DNA of 64,000 nucleotides from Meandrina meandrites. Its lineage: Eukaryota > Cnidaria > Anthozoa > Scleractinia > Meandrinidae. How positions within the stretch are numbered: position 1 is the first letter of the stretch; every line of letters starts with the position of its first letter. The stretch is from assembly GCA_963693305.1 (NCBI GenBank), contig OY855905.1, forward strand, positions 26,155,937-26,219,936, read 5' to 3'. Position numbers and translations under genes: made by a program. The notes beneath the pieces are model-generated. The model saw only the letters and a program-made list of their open reading frames with translations. It was not told the DNA's origin and did not search any database. Below, in pieces: positions 22,750 through 34,706 of the stretch.

Positions 22750-23682
22750 TAGCCTGCGAATACAGCCGCCTCTCATCGCTCCCGGCCGGTTTGACATTTC
22801 GCGAGAGAGACGTCTGCGATTCACGGCCAAACATTCCATACTGATGACGTTAACCGCTAATTAGATTTCCGGAACACACGCAGTTGGTCTCGCATAATTA
22901 ATGCCTTCATTTTCAGTCATGGCCATTGCTAGCTCACTGCTCGAAGAATAGATTCATTGAATAATATTAATGATTGAACACAAACACTTTCAAGGCAGTC
23001 AAGGACGAATACACAGCGGACAACCTTGTCACGAAAATCCCTATAAGAGTTGCACATAAGCTAAGATTTGAAAAACGAAGCTGTGAAATCAGGTCAAATC
23101 ACTAAATGGTCCTAAATGGTTTAGTAAATCTCGCTAATTTTTTCTCTAGCCCCTGTTCATTAAATTATGTTTGTCTGTAGAATTTATGCTTCGTAACCGT
23201 CCTTTCAGATTATTCGTATTTCATATTTTGTTGGCTGTACCTTTTGTGATTTTGTCGGCGTATGTGTCAACAATAAAACCCGCGGGTGTCAAAATTTATG
23301 TGAACGTTTTGAAATGGCTGTATCTTCCTGAAAGTCTTAAAAGACGTTCAAGAAGCACCCTGCTTAAGTCTTCCAACAATAAGGTATGAAGTAAGAAATA
23401 AGAGAAATGTAAGTTGTAAGTTATTGCTCTGGTGTATCTTCATAATCCTGCCGCCCGCCGCCCGGTGTACTTTTGGTCCACAATAACACCCAACGTTGAC
23501 CCGGGGTTATATTTCACATACATTATGCAAATTACCTAGTTGACCAATAAGCGCTCCTGTCCGGATTCCGGACAGATTTACGTCATCAGTATGGAATTTC
23601 TTGCCACGAATCGCAGACGTCTCTCCTCGCGTTTCGCACGTAGTAGCGGGAGCGAGTGAGAGGCGGCTGTATTCGCAGGCTA
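22750..23682. mobile_element. 933-bp MULE-like element with 9-bp duplication
   Basis: It is flanked by a perfect 9-base direct repeat GTTTAAACA (22741-22749 and 23683-23691). The ends TAGCCTGCGAATACAGCCGC are inverted repeats that extend imperfectly for over 100 bases (GCAGACGTCTCTC, CATCAGTATGGAAT recur in mirror). A 9-base duplication is the hallmark of Mutator-like elements. No transposase frame was seen; nested inside the 5.3-kb TTAA element. Confidence 0.8.
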
Positions 23683-24921
23683 GTTTAAACACTGCATGAT
23701 AAGGGATGCTTTACCCAGGACAGGAGAGGCGGAACTCTCAAGAATTTGGCTGGAAGTATGCTTCAAGACCTTTCAAACCTGTACCCTATTTCAGACTAAA
23801 CAAAGTATTTCCCCGCCATATTTCAGACCTAGCACAGACAATGATCGAATAGTATCTGAGGATGCATTTTCCATTTTCTACCTTAAACCAGACCAGATCT
23901 TGCTTGTCAAGGGATGAAATACAAATAGAGGTTTCTTCTAAAAGTATTCCCAATTCTAGGCCAAAGCTCACAAAAAATGGTCAATATTTTTAATATTTCA
24001 GAATTGCTCAAACACACCCATATAGCTTATTAAGGATGTACCCTCAAAGCTGTCAATGAGGAATTTTTAATAGATCAATAGCTGTGGGGCTGACAAAATT
24101 ATGAAGAGTAGTAGTTACAGTAATATTATTTAATATAATGTCATGATACATGTACTGGAGTGGTTGCTGACTCTCCTGAGCCAGTGGGTCTTGATAAAAG
24201 TACTCAACAACAACAACAAAAAAGTGAGCTAGTCTAGCCAGGTTTTTTGCCTTTGATTTCTCCTAAATAAATACCAGGAATTAAAACTGAATTACCATTC
24301 AGTTTTACAAACCAGTTTAAAGGCCAGATTAGGCCTGATTTGCAGCTGATAATGAGTGCGAGGAAGTACACCAAATAAAGAATTTGCAATGTAACAGATT
24401 GTGTAAAATGTCAGGCCTGTAGGGCCCACGAGCCTTGGAAGTTTGCTTATTGTGAAAAAACAATTATCAAAATAGATATATAAAGGGAAATGCCATTTCT
24501 GTGCTTCTACTATTTGCATTCAATATGGCCGTGGGGGTTGAAGGTCCACCATTTGTAGATTCGTGTGGTATATTTTGGACCAAATTGTGTGATTCTAGGT
24601 TAATTTCAATGATACATTCTACCTAATGTCCTTCACTTTTACCTGCCTTGTTTCCAAAGAAACTGTCTTCAAAATGTACAAAATGCTAAGATAACCTATG
24701 CTTTCAAAATTTCCTAGGGGAGGACACCGCCACACCCCCCTAAGTTCTCGTGCCTGCGGCACTCAGAATTAAGTGCCAGAGGCGCTCATGTGCACCCTCC
24801 CCCCCCCCCCCCCCCCATGCAAAATCCTGGCTACAGGCCTGGATATGTATGGGGCTGATTTACATTGCAAAACGAATGCTGCCCAAAAATTAAGCAGGTA
24901 AATAGATCATTTTCTTATTCG

Positions 24922-24956
<35 letters not shown>

Positions 24957-25054
24957 GTGCAGGGAATGTCATGAAAAAAGGCTTTCTCTGTCCTTCACAA
25001 ATGAATATTGCCAGAAAAATCGTTGGATGTACATTTGCCTTGGGCACCAACAAT

Positions 25055-25252
25055 AGGGACCTTCAGATTGGAGTATGAGTACTACTTTCGAATTTCAATC
25101 CAGATATGTTCCCAAAGCCCTCACTCCTCCCTGTTGCTGACCAGTTGCAAAGAAGACTACTGGGAAGAGATTGGAGAGAAATGTGACAATCTAATGTATA
25201 AGCACTAGGTTCGAAGTCATACTTGTACTCGCACAATGATCTGAAGGTCCCT
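25055..25252. mobile_element. 198-bp MITE
   Basis: The ends AGGGACCTTCAGAT and ATCTGAAGGTCCCT are exact inverted repeats; mirror similarity continues (GAGTATGAGTACTACTTTCGAA against TTCGAAGTCATACTTGTACTC, in halves). Non-coding. Confidence 0.7.
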
Positions 25253-25620
25253 TATATTAAGCCAGGAGGACATTGTATTTTGCATTCATAATACATTTCA
25301 AATAGCAAACAATTCAAGTCTCCCTCGAGATCAAGAAGCAGTTTTATTAAATGTTTTATTGTTCTGTACATTAAAAACATTATTATTATTATTCAATATC
25401 TACACTATTTAGATTTTTTAGACGATCAACATAATATAGATAAGAAGAATGTAGAAGCATCCGACCAGTCACAACACATAGTGCATGCCACAAGTAAATT
25501 AAATTTCTGTAAATTTATTCAATATTTCCTTGCTGTACTTCATATATTATACAGGCCTCGTGATTCACAGTTTAAGTTATAATTTTGGTAGAAGTTTATG
25601 AAGTGACTAGGGTTATATTA

Positions 25621-25908
25621 TTAATTAAGAAAGTAGTCTGTGCATCTGTACGGTTGAATCTGATATAAGTCCGAGGCAATACACCTGTCTACAGCGTTTA
25701 TTTCATAAGCGACTTTACCTCTAGCTCCAGTGTAGCTTTCTCCCAAAGGATTTCGCATTAGTGCCTTGCCAAACGGCTTTCTTTCCAAGTTGGTAATAGT
25801 TGGTGCAGCGCCAGGTCTCATTCGAAGTTTTTGGAACGCAAACTCGGACAACAGTGCAGAATTCTGCTCGAAGCTTTCAGAGAAAAATATGGCGGATGAT
25901 AATGACAT
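25621..25908 (-). CDS. Small ORF, 95 residues, function unknown
   Basis: A single uninterrupted frame from ATG at 25908 to TAA at 25621, not low-complexity, with ordered-looking composition (LRMRPGAAPTITNLERK, FGKALMRNPLGESYTG, ending YRCTDYFLN). An AATAAA lies about 105 bases after the stop on the same strand (near 25515). I do not recognise the family. There is no signal peptide or membrane segment. It lies inside the 5.3-kb TTAA element, so it may be a captured host gene, a remnant exon, or chance. Confidence 0.35.
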   Translation of the reverse strand: MSLSSAIFFSESFEQNSALLSEFAFQKLRMRPGAAPTITNLERKPFGKALMRNPLGESYTGARGKVAYEINAVDRCIASDLYQIQPYRCTDYFLN

Positions 25909-27284
25909 GCAGTTGGCGTAAAATCCCCGGTAAAATCCTCTCCTTTTTTCTTTCTAAACCATCCTTACATCGCTCCTCGTCTTTTAGAGGACATTTCGAA
26001 TGTTACAATGGCTTAATCGGGATTTTAAATATTGAAACAACCCAATAGAAAATCAAAACAACAACACTTGGTTGACCTTGGTTATGCTTTCGTTCTTATT
26101 GATCGCTTGCAACCACGTGACAAGGCGGCCATGTTGGTGGTCAAAACAATAAAAAACTTTTTCGCAGAATTTGCATGATAAAAAAGTTTAGTTCCCAGCG
26201 GAGGAAAACGCTTTGTTGTTGTCCCCCAGCATGGCTGCCGTGACGTCAGTTGCAAGCCAGCAATTGCGCGAGGAAGCTCACCACATATGACGTCACAAGA
26301 TCCATTTACGACAATTTTCCGAAGTTTTGCCGAACCGTTCCGTTTGTGAAGCGAAGAAAAAGAGCTGTTTTCAACGTCGAAAATCTCGGCGACGTTTTAA
26401 CCAAATCGTTTAAAACTTCGGATTATGATTATTCTAGGTATTTTCTTTCATTTTAACTTAAAATGGGTCTAAAATAAAATTTGGCCAAATTTCGTTGCAT
26501 TTGACCTTTAAGAGTTTATATGAGCAAGGGGTATTGCAGGAAGAAACCGAGGCTGTTGTCGATGGACTCTGCTCTCTCCGCTCCATTCCTCTCGCGGTTT
26601 CATCGATCGCGCTGTCTTATTTAATTTTTTTGCCATTGGGTCAGGAAAGTAGTCATGTTTTAAAACATAGAAAATGGAAGATTTAAGAGTACAATAGTAG
26701 CAAAAAAACCAACAACAACAGCAATACATCCGGACTGGGACATACGGGGATAAAACAATCCGGATGGGCAAAAAAAAAAGGTTTACAGTTAAATTTGGCA
26801 AAACAGAACTGCTTCAGCGACGTGGCACCGCTTTCTTTCCCGGAGGGAAAATCGTAAAATTTATGCCTTCCGGTGAGTACTTAATTACCCATCAAAACTC
26901 CAGATGCTGTTTTTTATCGCTATTTCGTTTAGCTCAATAAATAATAGTGGAGCATACTAAAATAGCTTGTAAACTGCCAGGGTATTCAAATGGGTTTGTT
27001 TTATTCATGTAGCTAAAAATGTATTCTTCCTTAAACCTCCTTAAGCAGGCTTAATTAAAGTATCAAGTGTGAATACACATGTACACGTCTTAATTTGATG
27101 ACACAGAGCATATTACCACTAAGCATAACCTGTTTCAGAAAAAAATATGACTACTTTTTATTGATTGCAGCTCCTTTCAAATACAAAATCTTACTTCACA
27201 TGAAATGAATAAAACATTATAAATGTCCTAAAACAAACCTTTGCTAAATCAGATTTAAGCCATGCTCAGTCAAAAGCGGGGACA

Positions 27285-27605
27285 ATGTTAGTGACAAATA
27301 TTTCTAGTTATTATTCAACAAACTCGCGCGATGCCCATATATGGTCAGAAAGCCATTGTTATCTGTCATCCGCACATAACAGATATCCTGCGATATACTT
27401 AGGTTGCCAAGATTCGTCCGAAATCTTGCAAAGCGCTGCACAACCACAGTTTTTCTCGCTACAAATAGTGTTTCGTTGACAATTTGTTGAATAATAAAAC
27501 TATTATCCTGCTCAATCTTGCGGAATATCGTCTGATTTTAGCCAACTCGGCCTACGGCCTCGTCGGCTAAGTATCAGGCGATATTCCGCGCGATTTCGCA
27601 GGATA
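27285..27605. repeat. Dispersed repeat with inverted relative at 31470-31660
   Basis: The reverse complement of 27290-27480 matches 31470-31650 over words such as TGCAGCGCTTTGCA, AATCTTGGCA and ACTTTCTGACCATATATG. The adjacent 27515-27600 is mirror-symmetric (GGAATATCGTCTGATTTTAG against CTAAGTATCAGGCGATATTCC in halves). Neither part codes. It lies just downstream of FGF copy B. Confidence 0.55.
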
Positions 27606-27895
27606 ATTGTTAATTATTATTTTGTGCGGTGATTGAATGACTAATTTGGTAGTCTATTGTTTTTATCTAATTAATACAATTGTCAGACCTTTTCCCGATT
27701 CCAGAGCTCTTCTCTTCCGCCCACCACTGAAGGCAAGAATTTGTGTCTTGGGCAGTCAACTGAGGAAACGAATGTCTGGAGTTGAGAATAAGTGACCCCT
27801 CATTTGTTCCACCGATTAAAATTCCTTTGAAGCAATTTAATAAGTTTCTTGTTTCTATGGTTTGGATCACATCAATGGTTTCGTCTCGTCCTATC

Positions 27896-30805
27896 CTATA
27901 TGTAGTATCTCATGAACTGACGGCCATACTTGTGCTTTGGCTGCTTGGCGCTTTTGCGTCCTTTCCTTGGTTCGCCATTTCTGGAGAAACCGACGAACCA
28001 TTGTGGATACTTAACTGATCTGTACTGGTAGAATCCCTCGGAGTCCTCTTCGCTGAATTCGCATTGCTCTGTTGCGGCAAATCCTTGTTTCCTCATCTGG
28101 AAATTTGACTGCCAGGAAACATGGAATGAAGTAGTGAATGTTATTACGCGCTCAAGAACCTCAGTGGAAAGTCACTTTTCAATTTTTAGGAGGTGGGGGT
28201 AGGGTCGGGGCATTCGGAAGTGTAGGGGCAGGACTGGGGTTGGACGAAATGTTGGGAGCTGTGTATAGTGGGGGGGGGGGGGGGGGAAATTTGTCAACAC
28301 ACAGCATGAATTGTGTGCAACTATTTCAGGGTTCCAGTGTATACTGAAGAACAGACACAATAGGACTCTGTAAATACAGTCGACCCTCTCCTACCGACAC
28401 CTCCATAACACAGATATCTCTATATTATGGGCAGTTCACTTGATCCCAGGCGTATTTTAGCGAGTGGTCGGGCGAACGCAATGTTGGATTCGAACTCTTC
28501 GGGTTAGGGCTAAGTACCTTTCATTCCCTTTAATCTTGGACACAATCTAAGGAATCTCAAGGACTGCAATTCTCACCCTAACGCCGAGCTCCCCTTTCTC
28601 GTTTAGGCATAGGTAGCGGTTTGCCTTCTCTCCTCGAATTGTTATCCGATCAAAGTTGACTGACTCCAACACAACTCTCGCTGTAGAATAAATGCAGAAA
28701 CAAATTATTTTTAAATTATTTTCTAGAGCGGTTTTCACTCAAGTGTAGAAAAAAACCAAAACCAATCGCGACTCGCTAACGCACGTTTTCCCGCGCTTCG
28801 TGCCGGCTACACGTATTTGCTTCGAGTTTTGATTGGTTCACTGGATTGTCTGTGTCCTTTATGATAGAAAGTAATTCGCGTTTGCTTTAGTTTTGCGTTA
28901 CTACACTCAGTGATTGGCTTAGAAAACTCGCGCCACTTTCTCAACCAATCAGAAGTAAAACCAAAACGAATCGCAACTTGCTCGCACACGTTTTCCCGCG
29001 CTTCATGCCGGCTACTTGTATTCAGGTTCTTCGAGTTTTGATTGGTTCACTGGATTGTCTGTGTCCTTTATGATAGAAAGTAATTCGCGTTTGCTTTAGT
29101 TTTGCATTACTACACTCAGTGATTGGCTTAGAAAACTCGCGCCACTTTCTCAACCAATCAGAAGTAAAACCAAAACCAATCGCAACTTGCTCGCACACGT
29201 TTTCCCGCGCTTCATGCCGGCTACTTGTATTCAGGTTCTTCGAGTTTTGATTGGTTCACTGGATTGTCTGTGTCCTTTGTGATCGGCCAGATTTGGTTTT
29301 ACGACATTCATTTGAAAACTGCTCTGACGTGCGATAATTTAATAACCAATAACGGCAAGTGAGCAGTGCCTATATAATCATTTGCCGAAAGTAGTTTCTC
29401 AATACCTTTGCCTACGGCTCTTACTGTCGTTCGATTGACGATTTTAGGAATGTTTTGGCCTGAAATACGGTACGTTTTCCGGGGTCACGTTGCAGACCCC
29501 ACCCAAATGTGTACGCCCACGGTCCTCTAGTAAAAGACAAAAGAAAATACTCCTTGTTATCCGGTGGCAACGAATCGACAGAGAAAGATTTGAACAATTT
29601 TGCACGATAACTACCCTTTGTCAGTATATACAGAGAAACATATGGAAACAGTTTTAAAATGAAACCTGGAAGGTAGTGGCTTCTTGTAAATGCCCTTCAT
29701 CATGTTCCGCGATTCGTTTTGGTCTGATCCCTGTAAGTCGTAACGACAAAACCGCAAAAGAATTCAAACAGTTGATTGGAATTAAGCCAAGACTTAAAAG
29801 ATCTGAATCTTCTTCCAGTTTTTAGAATGAAACGATATTCGGTGGCGGAAGTTTTTCTTGGCGTTTTTGAGTTAATTTTGTTTCCTTCTGGGACGCTGGT
29901 TTTCCGTTTAGTTCGATAACTGAACGCGGAACATTGGCTCGATTTATTTGTAGAACGTTAACAAAACTCAAAATCCTTTCTTTTATAGGCACAGATCAGA
30001 TTGTTTCTTTTCTTCTTCGTCAAGAACGCAATAAAGGAAGTACAGGATAAATCACGAAATAAAATTCTTATCACGATGCAGCTAAGATATCACACGAAAA
30101 GAAAACAAATATCATAGAATCCAATCATCTATGAAAAAATAGCAACAGTGTAGTTTGGCGCCAACAAATCATGACTTCTATCAGTGCAATGAAATTATAA
30201 TGAACTTAATTATTATCAGAATTTGTATGAGCTACACACCAAGCAAGTCCTTAGTTAGCTTGCTTTCAGGCAAAAGGACATTAAATCATAACTGCTCTTA
30301 CAAATAGTTCGATTAAGTTTCTTCTATAGCTCTTACCATAAGATGACCCTTTTATACCACAGGCGTCCACCTCTTTTTCCCTGATTTGAACGAAGTGTCC
30401 TGAAGTTCTTGAATAGAGTTGGACCTTTTTTGTCAAACTAACACCACGATGTTTTGGCACACACGGCTCTCTCCAGAACTGACGTAATAAGGAAAAGGAG
30501 AAAAGCTTATCAGATTTACATGTAATTATGCCACAGGCGTGCTGGTGTTGGCACTGTGTTGGCCAAATTCACATATCTAGCTTACCGGCTGTAACAAGTT
30601 TGGAGGGCAGTTGATAAACAGTGCTCTTCTTCTCAAACTTTCAGCCGCAAGACTTCTGCTTAAAACTGATGGAAGACTGAAAAAGATTCAGAGATTTTTA
30701 TAAGTGAATTGTAAAGCAACACAAGTGAGGATGTTTTCAGATTATCAAGACTTACAAGATTAAAATAAGAGGACAAATACTCAAGGATAACAGCCTGGTC
30801 TTCAT
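27896..30805 (-). CDS. FGF8/17/18-like fibroblast growth factor, copy B (5 exons)
   Basis: Exons 30756-30805, 30586-30676, 30337-30478, 28577-28680 and 27896-28096; 588 nt, 195 residues, same intron phases as copy A. It encodes a signal peptide (MKTRLLSLSICPLILI, then FLPSVLS), an ESLRRR basic site and the FGF core: KKVQLYSRTSGHFVQI, ARVVLESVNFDRITIRGEK, RYLCLNEKGELGVR, FYQYRSVKYPQWFVGF and SRNGEPRKGRK. It is a secreted FGF receptor ligand by family. Compared with copy A it has acidic substitutions in the core (CMNKKGKL becomes CLNEKGEL, RKGKPR becomes RNGEPR) and stops at FMRYYI, without the long basic tail. These changes could alter heparan-sulfate binding (inference). Both copies point the same way about 11 kb apart. 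Confidence 0.9.
28756..29290. repeat. Minisatellite, ~205-209 bp unit, about 2.6 copies
   Basis: CCAAAACCAATCGC-type starts occur at 28756, 28961 and 29170; each is followed by GTTTTCCCGCGCTTC, GAGTTTTGATTGGTTCACTG and GTCTGTGTCCTTT. Copies 2 and 3 are nearly identical, so amplification is recent. It fills the intron between exons 3 and 4 of FGF copy B and is absent from the same intron in copy A. It contains repeated CCAATCA/TGATTGG words. Confidence 0.85.
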
Positions 30806-31339
30806 CGCAAACGTATGGAACACACTTTCAGTCCGTAAGGGCATCAGATGAAGGAATGAACTAGCGTGGTTTGTAGAAATTGCGAATTTATATGCTACTC
30901 GTTGGATGAAATCGACAATCAGTTGACATTTTATCACAGGAAGCGATACGACTGTGATTTTTATCAAACGCTGATGTATCTAATTGACGCGCCTAAAATC
31001 GAACTTTCGCATTGTTTGGAAAGTGGCAAATTGTTTTTCTTGTGGTGGATTTCGAGGGCGGCTTTGCGAAAAGCACGAAACATAAGCATTAACTAAACAA
31101 CTAGCCCGCGTCCAGCAGTCTCCTAAGGAAATAGATGTTCGCGAGCAGGATACTAAACAGCTACAGGATAGAACTATCTTATGCATCGTGGAAGAAATAG
31201 ACACAGTTCCCACTTAAATTGATTATTTTATGTTTGGACGCCCACTCGCGCCCTCTGCCCACCTTCGTGAGCCGAACTTGTACCTTTCCACTGGAAAAAT
31301 ATTCGGTCTTGATCAAAACCGTCAGCAATTTTAAGACTA

Positions 31340-34300
31340 ATTGTAAAACTTAACATGTGTTAAGATAATATCCTCGTAATATTGATCATATAGCCACTCG
31401 TATTCTTTCTGTTGTTCCTGATACTTGGTCGACGAGGCCACGGACCTTAATATTGCCAATGCGTATGCAAGACTGAGCAGTATAATTGTTTTATTAGTCA
31501 ACAAATTATCAAGAAACACATATTACAGCAAAAAATACAGTGGGCTATGCAGCGCTTTGCATGACCTCGGGCAAATCTTGGCAGCCTTCGTATATAGCAG
31601 GATATGTATGTGCGTATGACGGATAACAGTGACTTTCTGACCATATATGCGTATCGTACCAAGATACGCACGGGAAAAACTAAAATGTGAACTTCTTGTT
31701 TGTTTATGCTGACCGCCGCGAGTATATAGACGTTATACAACAAGTATAAACAAGAAGTTTTTTATCTGATGCAAACGACTGTAAACGTTTACAATATCTG
31801 ATTTAAGAAGTTTACATAATGTCTGATGTAGTTTATTATTTGATATTTCCGCAGTTTATTATCAGATTAAGTTTGTTTTGATTTCAATTTCGATCTTCCG
31901 CTATTAAATGCTTCTGTAGAGAGTTAAAAATAATTGGGTGACTGTTATTACTCTTCTATGCTGCAAATTTGAACGAAAAGCAAAAGGAGTGATCATCGAT
32001 TAATGGCGTTGTCAGTCGACGTTCCAAAATGTATAAACATCTTAGTGACTGATCTTGTTAAGCTTGTTAACTTGGCCAGTACAGCCTAGGGGAAACTACC
32101 TTAAGCTTTTTTGCAGCGCCGGAAATCCGTCTGTCAGCGGTCATGTTTGAAAACAGCAAGGCTCAATTAATTGACTTAAGTGAGGTTGACCGCTAAGCGG
32201 TCTACTAAAATTTGGCATGTATTTTATGCGACAAATATTAATCATATGGTATACATTTATTGGTAAAAACCATAGTAAATCAAAATAATTATATGATACA
32301 GTCACAATGACAGGCAATAGTGTCCATACTATGGAAGTGCGGTTTATGTGAATTTTGTCCTCTTTCTGACCAAATGAACTGTCCGTAATTGAGAGGTTTC
32401 CGTATTATAAATGTCGTAACGACCGTTTCGACTGTAAATAAAAACTACCTTAAGTAATAGCACGTTCAAGGAAGTTAGTTCATGCCCGACTATCAGATTT
32501 CATAGTGTTGTTTGTGTGATTAAAGTCGTACGAAAATGTCACTTTGTAATCTAATAACTAGGTGATCGTTTAATTGAGGTAAAATACAACATAATAGTGC
32601 CTGTGTCAACTGGGGCGGGGAGGGGGGAGGGCGGAATTTGACCGCTTAAAAGAAGGGTGACCACTTAACAAAGGGCCGCTTAATAGAGGCTTAACTGTGG
32701 CTTTTAAACCAATACTGTACTCACCAGTAGCACTCTACTTCCGTCGAATGGGTTACTTTTGTCTTCCTTTGCAATTGTTATAGCTGGATACAGTCTGTGA
32801 GATCCATGACTGATGGATATAGCATGTCCAAATAAAATAATCGTATCGTGTCGTAAACAGGCGTTTTTAATGGGGGGGGGGGGGGGGGGGTTACAATTTA
32901 AACTTCACGATTTTAGAAGAGGTCACACATAGCAGTTGCGTACGAGAGAGAATCCTCACCCAATTTCCTACTAAAACTACTGGAACATTTGTTCAGATAA
33001 TCATTTTTCTGCTGTTAGTGGGACCCCCCTCCCCACCCTATTTTCTACTAAAATTACGGGTACATCTGTTCAGACAATAGTTTTTCTCCGTAAGTGGGAC
33101 TTCCTCAAGCGGCGCTATAGAGAACTTGAGTGGTTTAAATCGTCTGACCCCGGCCCTTAGAGACCTTGATTTCCCAGTTGCAAGCCATCGTTTCTTCGAC
33201 TGGGAGCTACAGATCTAGTTTGGCCACCCAAGATAAAATGAGATTGGATGAACACTGATTACAGTGTCCTCATGAAAAAGCTCTTTATAAAAGTTACGTT
33301 GTCCAAAACACTACGTGACTGCACGAGGCAGGAAGGGGAGACAGGTGGGCAGAGAATAGAGCGTCATTGAACTGTGACCGCTAGATGAGCGATACTGAAT
33401 TGTCTCAGCTACCACCAGGCATAAGTAAACAGGATGTTTCAATTCGTGGGATTTCGTCAGATATTTCACTGTTGAAGAGTATCCTTGCTTTGAATTCTGT
33501 TTACAAGAGCAAGGGGTACTGCTGGAAGGAAGAGAAGCTGTTTTGATGGGCTCTGCTCTCTCTCCGCTCCATTCCTCCAGCGTTTTCATCGCTAGCAGAT
33601 TTCAAAGAACAATAAAGAATAAAAACAACAACAGCAGGGCGTACATCCAGACTGGAACATTATCGTGACGTTAAATTGGCCGGGAGGAAATAAGCCGGAT
33701 GAGAAAAAAAAAAACAGTTTTCTTATTACATTTGGCACACGTTCTCGTCAACGGAACAGTTTCCTCGACGTGACACCGCTTTCCTTCCCCTGAGGGAAAA
33801 TCGCAAAGTTCACGACTTCCGTTAAGTACTTACCCATCAAAATCAGGTTGTTTTTCTTTGATCACTTTACGCTTAGCTCAACATGCAACAGTAGAACATA
33901 CAAAAATAGCTTGTAAACGGGCAAGGTATTCCAATTTTTTTTTGACCCAAAGCACATTTACCTCCAAGCATTACCTTTTTCAGTAAAAATATATGACAAC
34001 TTTTTATTGATTGTAGCTACTTTCAATTACAATATCTTGCTTCACATAAAAATAATAAAACATTATCCATGTCGTAAAACAAACCTACTCAAACCTATCT
34101 AAATAAATTAATATATTCTAATAACCATCTAAGCGTCTTTTAGACTCTAAATTTGACTCCGCCCTTGAATCTTTCTACGTTGTAACGGAGAAATGTGTTT
34201 CATTAGATCAAAACAAATGACTTTCCTTGTAATCATTCACAGTGAAGAAATGTTTTAAAAAATCGCATGTTATTCTCCGTTTCGTCCCGTATGATAAGAC

Positions 34301-34419
34301 AGACGGTATTGTCATTCGAGTACTATATACAGTGTAACCCAAGATACAATGTCATCATTTTTACAATTTGAATCTATACTATGTACATAAAATTGTATCT
34401 ACAGAGGTAAAAAGGTAAA
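31340..34419. other. Intergenic stretch upstream of FGF copy B, no gene seen
   Basis: No credible exon was found. 31470-31660 is the inverted repeat partner of 27290-27480. 32330-32420 and 32630-32690 carry words (TTTATGTGAATTTTGTCCTC, CTGTCCGTAATTGAGAGG) also found at 40230-40320, a dispersed repeat. 33040-33860 is duplicated sequence homologous to 20600-21190 and 26510-26890. Poly-G run at 32872-32890. Confidence 0.5.
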
Positions 34420-34706
34420 GTCTGCGTTTGAGCCTAGTGGCCAATCAGGCCGGAGCCTATCCCGGTTACATTAACGTAAAGCAACTAGGAGTATTTCTAC
34501 TCTCCCCTGGATGAGATGCTAGTCCATCGCAGGGTTACCCCCAGCAGTAAATTCGCCGGTACCCATTTATACACCTGGGTGGAGAGAGGCAATATGAGAG
34601 TAAAGTGTCTTGCCCAAGAACACAACGCAGCGCCCCGGCCAGGGCTCGAACCCGGACCGTTCATTCGGGAGTCCAGCGCACTAACCATTAGGCCACGGCG
34701 CCATCC
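34420..34706 (-). mobile_element. tRNA-derived SINE, copy 2
   Basis: Same family as 18085-18332: a minus-strand tRNA-like head with TGGCCTAATGGTTAGTGCGC and GGTTCGAGCCCTGG, and a body with ACCCAGGTGTATAAATGGGT and GCGATGGACTAGCATCTC. It ends about 140 bases beyond the stop codon of the UNC13-like gene and could supply 3' sequence to its transcript. Confidence 0.8.

Larger units (their letters stand above)
21220..26507. mobile_element. 5.3-kb TTAA-flanked inverted-repeat element (non-autonomous or decayed)
   Basis: The exact 20-base inverted ends AGGTCAAATGCAACGAAATT are flanked by TTAA on both sides (21216-21219, 26508-26511). Deeper mirror matches include TGACGTCACGTGTGGTGAGCTT near 21423 against its near-complement near 26277. 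Sequences just outside (GGGACTTTGCCAGATATCC on the left, GAGCAAGGGGTATTGCAGGA on the right) are nearly adjacent in the FGF-B copy (33450-33520), which behaves as an empty site. TTAA duplications are typical of piggyBac and Kolobok elements. No transposase was found inside; it contains a nested 933-bp element, a 198-bp MITE and a 95-codon ORF. Confidence 0.7.
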
